A DNA stretch of 64,000 nucleotides from the NCBI GenBank assembly GCA_013339895.1, contig JABACO010000008.1, positions 4,290,244-4,354,243 of the forward strand. Reading direction: 5' to 3'. This DNA comes from Ephydatia muelleri (lineage: Eukaryota; Porifera; Demospongiae; Spongillida; Spongillidae). The notes under the pieces were generated by a model, which worked only from the letters and a program-made list of their open reading frames with translations, was not told the origin of the DNA and made no database searches. How positions within the stretch are numbered: position 1 is the first letter of the stretch; each line of letters starts with the position of its first letter. A program made the translations under genes and the position numbers. Shown here piece after piece: positions 58,301-64,000 of the stretch.

Positions 58301-61300
58301 TTAGGTGTGCTGACACTGGCCATTTCCAGAGGGAATGACCAATGAGGGTAGGCCCAAATGGGGCCAGAGTAGAGAAGCGTTTGATCAATGAGGTTAAGTA
58401 TGGAGAGCATGAAGTGTGTTGATGGAGGGATTGTACATTTTGAGGGAGGACAATGAGGAGTACATGTATGTGTCACCTGGCAATCTCCAACATTTATAGA
58501 TGTTGGGAAACCCAGGAAAAAGACGCAGGGACTGGCTCTGTTAGGGGACATTTAGGTGTCTGTGTTTCATACTGGAAGCAGGTGCTGTGTGCACCTTCAT
58601 GGGTGTTGGAAACACTTAGGAAAGGGTATGTTCTTCCCTTCTACACTGAGCCTACCCCCTACGTACTGCCTAATCAGCATTAAAGGATCTCCCAGTTGCA
58701 TGCAGCCCATTATCTGTTGTCACCAATGGAGTGGGCAAAAATCGGCTAGTAGTTAACCCTTTCACCAGCAACAGAGCAATAGTGGGCCACAGGTGCTATT
58801 CTTTTTATCTAACAGTTTAACACTTTGTAGTCAACAGCATATTGTTCAGTTGTTTCCTGGTCATATATTATTGCTAACTATGTCTTCCTGCAATGTGAAA
58901 TGCTTATTTTACACATTAAGTGTACTGTAATAATTGGCCTTGTCCGCAAAATAATTAATTTGAGACATGTTCATTGATTACTTTGGAAACAAACATTTCA
59001 AGTATGAAGAGTTGCATGTGGCAATGATGATGTTCAAACAAGGTGAGTGGATGTATTCATTTGATTTGAAGTCTGGTTATCATCATGTTGATGTTGTTAA
59101 GTGTCATCGTAAGTACTGTACTTGGGTTTTGGAAGCTTTTACACGTTTGTTGTGTTGCCATTTCGATTGTCTTCAGAACCTTATGTCTTTATAAAGGTGA
59201 TGCAACCTTTGGTTTGGTATACATAATGGATAAAAGGCAATTGTGTATTTCGATGATGGCATTGTAGCACTGCCAGAGGAGGTGGGTGCCATTACTGCCA
59301 GTGGCTGGGTGAGTGACACACTAGCTAAGGCAAGGTGGGTATGTAATGAAGCTAAGTCTACCTGGTTACCCACCCATAGGTTGTCATGGTTAGGACTTAC
59401 CTTGGATCTAGAGTTTGGGGCTTATCTCGGTGCCTGATAGGAAGATTGAGGTCTTGCGGGGGAAGTTGCTAGCAGCCATGGAGCAACCACCAATGCTCAG
59501 GGCCAGGTTTATAGCAAGCTTGGTTGATAGGATTATAGCAATGAGTCTGGCATTAGGCCATGTTGCTAGATACATGACACGGGCTTTGTACGCATTACTG
59601 TTAACTACAGACATGGTGTGATATGCTGCCCATAACATCAGAAGGAAGGGAGGAGCTTAAGTTTTGGACTGAGTCAATAGAGGAGTATAATGCACATCCT
59701 ATATGGCATGGTCCATCTGGTGCACTCAGATGCTAGTGATGTGGGCTATGGAGGCTACATAGTTGAGCATGGCATGCATGGGCACAGGGAATTTGGTCTT
59801 CAGAGCAAGCAAAGCAGAGCTCTACCTGGAGAGAGCTAGTAGCAGTGGGGAGAGTGCTAGAATCAGTTGCAGGCAGACTGAGTAGTACTAGAGTGTGTTG
59901 GTTCAGTGACAATCAAAATGTTAGGTTTTGTGACAGCTGCTGTGATACTAAATCCAACAGATACAGTAAAGGCTTCAATTTTGGATAGAAACATTGCATT
60001 GACCAGCAATCAGCATGCATCTGCATCAGTCATACAGGAGAAAGTGGTCCAGGCCAGGTAGTGCAGGAGGGTAACCGTAAGTTCCAGCACCCAGTGGAGG
60101 GCACTGGCAAAGTTGTCAAAATGCTTGGGGCCAATAGGCCGAAAGGGAGGCAGGTGTAGTTGTCATGCCAATGCATTCCCAAGAGCTCCCACTTGGAGTC
60201 CAGGACTGGAACCATGGGGAAGGCTGCCTGCAGACCCAGTTTGGCCATGAGGGCTCCCTTGTTGAACCTGCCAAGGAGAGACACAGCATGCTTGCCCAAT
60301 GCTTGGCTGTATGAAGTGGGAAGTGTGTTGTCAGGAAACCCCCCCCCCCCCTTTCTTCTTCCACAGAGGCATAGCCACAATACTGGACTAGGCTGGGGTG
60401 TGGTGACCACTCTGGTGGTGGAGCATGTGTTGTTGACTGCTGGTGCTTGTTAAAGATACCACAGCTCTCGAGGAATGGGAGTGGGTCAATGAGAGGGGGG
60501 GGGGGAGGGTGGAGTTAGATTAACAAAATTCAGATTATGCCTGTGATTGTGGAGTCTGATTATGGTGTTTATGGAGTTGTAGCTTCTTCATCATCGTTAG
60601 GATCAGAGTTGTTCTATGTGTTGGTGGGAAGGTGTTGTTGCATCTGCTTTTGTGAGACCCAAAGCTACATGTAGCAACATGCTGGAGCAGGTATTCCATA
60701 AAACCTGGGTAAGATTGAAGAATATGATGGAGCAATGGAGGATTGGACTACTGTACAGGAGCGACTGGAAATATACACTGTATTGTACCTCAATGCAAAC
60801 GAGGTGTTATTCGTGAAGAGGAGAGATGTATTCCTCACGTGTATAGGGGAAAAAACAAATGGTCACTCATCGCTCCTGACAAACTAAGCAATAAGCCATA
60901 TACCTAATTATCTGAAGTGGTAATGAAACACTTACATGTAGCATCAAGGAAGATTGCAATTGCTGAGATATTCAGATTTCAAAAAAGAGATCAGAAGGAA
61001 GGGGAGCTGATTAAGGAATATTTAACGCTGTTACCCAGATTAACCGAACATTGTGCTTTGGAAGATGCACTCAGGAATCATCAGGTCTGCTGGATGAAAG
61101 ATGAGGTTGTGCAGAAAATGATAACTTTTGACAAAAGATAACTTGTGACACTGACAAAGGCCATTGAAATAGCTGAGATGTCTGAGAGAGCAGAGCTAGA
61201 TGCTGACAGTTAAGAGAGAGAGAGAGAGAGAGGAAAAGGGGAACTGTCAGTGAGTGAAAAATTCAGTGCTCGATCAAAGACGAAAGGGTCGTCGCACACA

Positions 61301-62505
61301 ATTGGAAAAAAAAATTATTCTTAGAGATCGCGGGGCCCCCTTTGTGCCGCGGGGCCCGGGGTAGTGTACCCTCTTACTCCCCCCTCTCGACGGCACTGAA
61401 TACACATATGTTGCCTGTACTGTATTTGTTACTTGAAATCAAACACACTAGCTAAATAAGAAATCATGTGCAAAGATGTCCATTACTTCATTAAGACTTC
61501 CGCAATACCCCAGTACAACCTTCATGACCTAACCTTATCCCTGGCATTGATATCAGCTCCTCTCTCCAGTAGAGCTACTACGGTATCTGTGTGGCCATTC
61601 TTTGATGAGATGTGAAGTGCAGTTTGTCCATCCTACATGTACATCGTCAAACAAAGGATGGATCACATTAAATCTACTGTAATTGGAGAACAACCGATAC
61701 ACCTACATGTACTGTACATACATGCAGTATACTGTACATGTGTCCACTGTATTAGATATGCATGGACATATACTGTACATGTACATGTGCCTGTGATGGA
61801 CTGGGAACTCATTGCATAACAATGATCATGACTACTGTGTTATTGTTTGCGTGTGGTTCAGCTTCTGTTGTGTACGGCAGGCAGCCTGGCTAGCCTATTG
61901 AGTGCATGTATATATGTGCATAAAAAGCATGTGAATGGAATCTGTTGAATGTGATAGAGCTCGTCATACCTTACGTCTTCAATCATTCACAAGCTACAGC
62001 TGGTGGCCCGTTACAGTGCTATACATGTATGTGTTACATGATACATGTATAATGTTGTCCCATAGTCAATACACTGTCTTTATGAGCTCATTCGCCAACC
62101 AAATGATCCAGAACATGTTTTAGCCCTACACGTAATTACTACAAACACATACGTAGCTACTATGGAAGCACATTGTAGGATTTATTTCAAAGGCTCCACC
62201 TACAATTATAATAACACATGTACATGTAATAAAAATTACACATCCTTATATGCAAAACATTGTGCCTACACCTGAGGTCATCAAGTGACACATTTTGCAT
62301 CTGTTGCTAAATATAGTACGTACACACAAGCTGAATGAAAAATCACATGTGCAAAGACATCTATTGCTTAGACGTCATTTGTACAACATAAGCCACATGA
62401 CCTAACCTCAACCCTGGCTTTGATATCAGCTCCTCTCTCCAGTAGAGCTACCACGGTATCTGTGTGGCCATTCTTTGACGAGATGTGAAGTGCAGTTTGT
62501 CCACC
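43060..62505 (-). CDS. ANK gene III: ankyrin array - Roc - COR - Death protein, 5' end not defined
   Basis: Twelve exons join in phase from right to left: 62407-62505, 61534-61632, 57484-57582, 56933-57031, 53515-53613, 49911-50075, 49278-49367, 47855-47939, 47398-47411, 47111-47345, 43581-45620 and 43060-43367. The product is over 1100 residues: about eight ankyrin repeats, an acidic linker, a Roc GTPase, a COR winged-helix region, a Cys-pair segment and a C-terminal Death domain. Roc-COR proteins are GTP-regulated dimers; Death domains recruit apoptotic or inflammatory partners. The order matches DAPK1 downstream of its kinase. No kinase exon is seen, but the 5' end is open. The two rightmost ANK exons might belong to another transcript. 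Confidence 0.75.
43581..45620 (-). CDS. ANK gene III, Roc-COR exon
   Basis: One 2040-nt exon, about 680 residues, entered and left in phase 1. GTPase motifs: G1 GIAGVGKT at about residues 26-33, G3 DSGGQ at 189-193 and G4 THRD at 271-274. A Pro/Ser-rich insert lies at 104-150. The COR part starts near LPMKWFVLEMQITRS (about 345) with SDPQVILKIITDLV at about 411-424. A C-terminal segment has CSSESC and CSHC pairs, perhaps zinc-binding, ending FSVKQPAL before donor gtatgt. All key GTP-binding residues are present. There is no stop in 680 codons, so purifying selection is likely. Confidence 0.85.
45640..47050. other. Intron of gene III
   Basis: 1.4 kb between exons 45620 and 47111. It holds a decayed copy (46378-46520) of the pol-tail fragment found at 40190. 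The rest is AT-rich and featureless. Confidence 0.6.
47111..47345 (-). CDS. ANK gene III, acidic linker exon with internal duplication
   Basis: 235 nt, phase 0 to 1. It encodes two related acidic blocks, FEVNFDDFQSDLDDDQIVL and FEVTFDGFQSESDDQDDDEI. The first block keeps a relict donor (gtacgt at 47222-47227) in the same phase as the used donor (gtatgt), so a form 39 residues shorter is possible. Confidence 0.65.
47398..47411 (-). CDS. ANK gene III, 14-nt microexon
   Basis: A pyrimidine tract ending ctctttcag precedes ATTCAGATAAGGTG, then gtgagt. Read in phase 1 it gives DSDKV and restores phase 0 for the next exon. Without it, the 47855-47939 exon (ending phase 1) cannot join 47111-47345 (starting phase 0). 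Confidence 0.55.
47855..47939 (-). CDS. ANK gene III, partial ankyrin exon
   Basis: 85 nt, phase 0 to 1, reading GSVAPSYFAVMQGRTAVAQE and ending AWNL. The homologue in gene II (19078-19126) is shortened at its 5' side. Confidence 0.65.
48000..49270. other. Intron of gene III
   Basis: Between exons 47939 and 49278. No gene or recognisable repeat; a weak minus-strand open stretch at 48587-48769 is not supported. Confidence 0.5.
49278..49367 (-). CDS. ANK gene III, 90-nt ankyrin exon
   Basis: Phase 0-0, LGRTALHVAGNVETARALIA and ending GADLNAKDE. It differs from the gene II exon 19413-19502 at only a few bases. Confidence 0.75.
49911..50075 (-). CDS. ANK gene III, fused two-part ankyrin exon
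   Basis: 165 nt, phase 0-0: NGHTAVDLATINYHPNLLLE followed by LLRAASEDGDTSIVQKLLNE and ending DVNSRDI. It corresponds to the separate B and A exons of gene I ([12 protein letters not shown] and [18 protein letters not shown]), so an intron was gained or lost here. Confidence 0.75.
50110..51400. other. Intron of gene III
   Basis: Unique sequence between exons 50075 and 53515. No supported feature before the relic at 51400. Confidence 0.5.
51400..52680 (+). pseudogene. Broken coding relic of unknown family in a gene III intron
   Basis: The plus strand shows coding-like pieces in different frames: LTWCLLPWRLITPPYHLF, FVSKERF-like text, MDSERAVVYVNYGLNSRGTQ, KILKEWEKKQVDLKTSGMDD and RFTKLEQIEEFLEESSYDDI. 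The last resembles a short motif seen in transposon-linked proteins of aquatic animals, but I cannot name it. GC content is higher than its AT-rich surroundings, suggesting insertion. Multiple stops. Confidence 0.4.
53515..53613 (-). CDS. ANK gene III, divergent 99-bp ankyrin exon
   Basis: Phase 0-0 with DQSTALLLSSKYGHTAVYFA at the start and GADVNAKDV at the end. It is clearly older than the other 99-bp exons and lies outside the homogenised group. Confidence 0.75.
53937..54158 (+). mobile_element. piggyBac-like MITE, isolated copy
   Basis: 222 bp, left end CTCTATCATGGGAAACAGAG after TTAA, right end GCAAAAGAG before TTTA. It is homologous to 7061-7285 along its length but sits outside any DIRS-like element, proving that the MITE is an independent mobile unit. 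Confidence 0.7.
54870..55146 (+). mobile_element. Retroelement assembly fragment
   Basis: Matches 8690-8980 and 60370-60660 (CTGGTGGTAGAGCATGTGTT, TGGAGTCTGATTATGG). It is non-coding here and abuts the gypsy LTR remnant. Confidence 0.5.
55147..56440 (+). mobile_element. Ty3/gypsy element, internally deleted
   Basis: 5' LTR remnant 55147-55250, gag 55285-55740 ([20 protein letters not shown], later ALRDHQVCGMKDE-type text), then a jump to the RNase H region (SDASLYGLGAVLSHVDKDGH-type, about 56110-56170), a purine tract AATAGGAGGAGA and a 3' LTR at 56314-56440. Protease, reverse transcriptase and integrase are absent. Confidence 0.65.
56933..57031 (-). CDS. ANK gene III, 99-bp ankyrin exon (C type)
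   Basis: Phase 0-0, [20 protein letters not shown] and ending ADINARDK. Flanked by a gttagg donor and an atacag-type acceptor. Confidence 0.75.
57484..57582 (-). CDS. ANK gene III, 99-bp ankyrin exon (C type)
   Basis: Phase 0-0, starting [10 protein letters not shown]; the helix reads VVALRERG with Leu changed to Arg. Otherwise nearly identical to 56933-57031, 0.55 kb away. Confidence 0.75.
58255..58756 (+). pseudogene. DIRS-like gag knuckle and reverse transcriptase start (copy C)
   Basis: FRCADTGHFQRE at about 58295-58330 is a CCHC-type knuckle. [20 protein letters not shown] at about 58605-58660 and SPLSVVTNGVGKN precede the TTAA at 58753-58756. It retains the same order as copy B but lacks [15 protein letters not shown]. 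Confidence 0.55.
58757..58954 (+). mobile_element. piggyBac-like MITE, shortened copy
   Basis: 198 bp between TTAA 58753-58756 and TTAA 58955-58958. The left end is CCCTTTCACCAGCAACAGAG; the right end is decayed. It has the same insertion point in the reverse-transcriptase frame as copy B. Confidence 0.65.
58955..59925 (+). pseudogene. DIRS-like reverse transcriptase and RNase H (copy C)
   Basis: [20 protein letters not shown] and LKSGYHHVDV are better kept than in copies A and B. The catalytic site reads YFDDGIVAL at about 59243, with Tyr-Leu changed to Tyr-Phe. The RNase H text and the end point near VCWFSDNQNV match the other copies. Confidence 0.7.
59926..60450 (-). pseudogene. Opposed DIRS-like reverse transcriptase fragment (copy C)
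   Basis: The minus strand reads [20 protein letters not shown] and [20 protein letters not shown], then a degraded LPFGL and broken YLDD. It adjoins the plus element at the same junction as in copies A and B. Confidence 0.65.
60690..61240 (+). pseudogene. Ty3/gypsy gag fragment
   Basis: Contains VRLKNMMEQWRIGLL in one frame and FQKRDQKEGELIKEYLTLLP and LTEHCALEDALRNHQVCWMK in another: the central helical part of a retrotransposon gag. It ends at an (AG)n run, 61213-61232. Confidence 0.65.
61268..61398. mobile_element. Possible short hAT-like terminus, GC-rich
   Basis: The right end reads CGACGGCACTG (inverse CAGTGCCGTCG) and the left CAGTGCTCGATC. A strongly GC-rich hairpin (GGGGCCCCC and CGCGGGGCCCGGGG) lies inside. 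Tentative. Confidence 0.35.
61534..61632 (-). CDS. ANK gene III, 99-bp ankyrin exon (C type)
   Basis: Phase 0-0, [10 protein letters not shown] to GADINARDK. The intron next to it (61650-62160) is homologous to 690-1200 and 4950-5456 in gene I. Confidence 0.7.
62407..62505 (-). CDS. ANK gene III, rightmost 99-bp ankyrin exon
   Basis: Phase 0-0, starting [10 protein letters not shown] and ending ADIKARVE. The next 5' exon was not found; Ty3/gypsy sequence starts about 200 bp away, so the array may continue beyond the window or be interrupted. Confidence 0.65.
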
Positions 62506-62699
62506 CTACATCATCAAAGGATGGATCACATGACATGTAATTGGAGATCTACCCATCCATCTACATACATGCAATCTACATGTGTATAGTGTACATGTGT
62601 CCACTGTATTAGATATGCATGGAAATACACTGTACATGTACATGTGCCTGTGATGGACTGGGAACTCATTGCATAACAATGATCATGACTACTGTGTTA

Positions 62700-64000
62700 T
62701 TGTTTCAGAGGGGCAACCACAATGCCGGACTGTGGTGACCAGTCTGGTGGTGGAGCACGTGTTGTGGAAAAGTGCAAGTGTCGAATGAGAAGAATCTTTT
62801 TGGGACGGCTGAAAGATACAGTAGATCACAGGAACAGTGGAAAAGGGGGATCCCAATCATGGTGAATGTAATTATGGAAAGGATCCCTGTGCAAATGGAA
62901 TTGGATACTGGAGCATTACCACTATTACCACTTATGATGTACATGTACCAAGAAAACGTTCTCACATGTACAGTACCATTGCAGACAACAGACACATGTA
63001 TAAGGACTTCGGGTGAAAGAATTTATCAAAACCGGAAAGTTTTGGCTTCTACAAGAAAAAAACCACGAACAGTAAGGTTGCATTTGGTAGTCGTAGAAGG
63101 TGCAAGGCCCCCACTATATGGACGTAATTGGTTGGCACATATCCTAATCAACTGGCAGGAAATCAAGAAGGTGAAGACTAGAAGCAGCAGCAAACATGGT
63201 AATTTGGTGATGTGAAATCCCAGTATGGTTGGGAGTGGGGTCAGGGGGCATGTGGTAACCAATGAAGAGTTGGGGGACAGAGTAATATCCCCGGTGACAT
63301 GTAGCAATTGGGCCACCCCGTAGTACCTAAACCAGATGGTACAGTCTGGTTACAGCTGTATGTGGACAATTCCGGGTATCAGTCAACCCTGTCCTGAGAG
63401 TAGATCAGTACCCCTTGCCTAGAGTGGAGCATGTGGAGGACATATTTGCGACGTTGGGTCGAAGCAAAAGTTATAGTAAGATTGACTTAAACAAGCTTTC
63501 CTTAATTTGGAGCTAAAAGTGGAAGAGATTGTAACTGTGAACACACACAAAGGTCTTGTCCAGTTCAATCATCTAGCATTTGGGGTCACATCCGCTCCTG
63601 CAATCCTACAGAAGTACATGGATATGATATTGCATGGGATACCAAAAATACAGTGCGTGCAAGACGATATCATAATAGCAAGAGTGGATGAGAAAGAACA
63701 TAGCGGGATGCTAGAACAAGTTCTACAGTGACTCCGAGAACACAACCTTACTATCAAGTGTAGACAGAAATTGAATTCTGTGGAAACAGGATAGATGCCA
63801 GTGTGTTCATAAAACAACAGACAAGATACGAGCAAGTAGACGCGCCTCTACCCACCGATATATCGCATGCAGCTGCGATCCTTTTTATGGATCGTAAACT
63901 AGGTTTCTAACCAATCTATCCATGAAGTAATGGCACCACAGCATGAATTGTTATGAAAGGACACAATGGAAATGGACCAAGAGTTGTCAAGAAGCATTCC
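62700..64000 (+). pseudogene. Ty3/gypsy protease and reverse transcriptase, runs off the right edge
   Basis: Retropepsin at about 62850-63180 has VQMELDTGA (catalytic D-T-G) and GARPPLYGRNWLAHI. Reverse transcriptase at about 63300-63760 has WATP, DQYPLPRVEHVEDIFATL-like text, THKGLVQFNHLAFGVTSAPA and the catalytic VQDDIIIA. Frameshifts occur near 63310 and 63490, and a TGA at about 63729. The sequence then jumps to the RNase H side. The first 60 bp (62705-62765) match the shared retroelement assembly. It is the best-kept polymerase in the window but is not intact. Confidence 0.75.

Noticed and set aside
1-64000. CRISPR arrays, tRNA or rRNA genes, bacterial operons
   Set aside because: No direct-repeat/spacer pattern of CRISPR type, no cloverleaf with box A and B that I could defend, no ribosomal sequence; gene structure is eukaryotic.

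Overview
The window is nuclear DNA of an invertebrate animal, most likely a sponge or another early-branching metazoan. This is inferred from gene content, not from a marker gene. The evidence is: intron-rich genes with GT-AG introns; ankyrin (ANK) proteins built from one 33-residue repeat per 99-bp phase-0 exon; a Roc-COR GTPase with a Death domain; many broken DIRS-like (tyrosine-recombinase type) and Ty3/gypsy retroelements; a hAT element; and a high density of the palindrome ACATGT in introns and spacers. There are no prokaryotic operons, rRNA, CRISPR arrays or tRNA genes that I could support.

Layout. (1) 1-15.7 kb, minus strand: ANK gene I. Its first exon is at 15.55-15.71 kb and it runs off the left edge. 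It contains amplified 4-exon ANK modules. The introns hold two copies of a fused pair of opposed DIRS-like reverse-transcriptase fragments, a Ty3/gypsy gag fragment, CA/GT repeats and a 2.6-kb minisatellite whose middle block is inverted. (2) 17.9-20.2 kb, minus: ANK gene II, a short paralogue whose ANK exons lead into an unrecognised C-terminal domain. Its upstream block is homologous to that of gene I. (3) 20.4-22.9 kb, minus: truncated Ty3/gypsy element with RNase H, integrase and LTR. (4) 23-30 kb: mostly non-coding, with CA-rich tracts, a 133-bp foldback element and a palindrome carrying two opposed RecQ-helicase fragments. (5) 30.2-36.5 kb, plus: eleven exons of an M13 (neprilysin/ECE-like) peptidase. 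It has an in-frame stop and lacks the zinc-site exons. A PTB-like exon follows at 37.1 kb. (6) 38-40.4 kb: internally deleted hAT element, intron-containing integrase relic and a pol-tail fragment. (7) 43.06-62.5 kb, minus: ANK gene III, encoding an ANK array followed by Roc, COR, a Cys-pair segment and a Death domain. The order resembles the C-terminal part of DAPK1 without the kinase. Its introns hold gypsy, DIRS-like and piggyBac-like debris. (8) 62.7-64 kb, plus: Ty3/gypsy protease and reverse transcriptase.

The main theme is a minus-strand family of ANK genes whose near-identical 99-bp exons have spread in modules together with retroelement-filled introns. Three family members end differently: gene I is open to the left, gene II ends in an unknown domain, and gene III ends in Roc-COR-Death. 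This is what is expected of an expanding signalling or innate-recognition family, but that function is inference. All exon joins were deduced by eye from splice signals and phase and are untested by RNA data.
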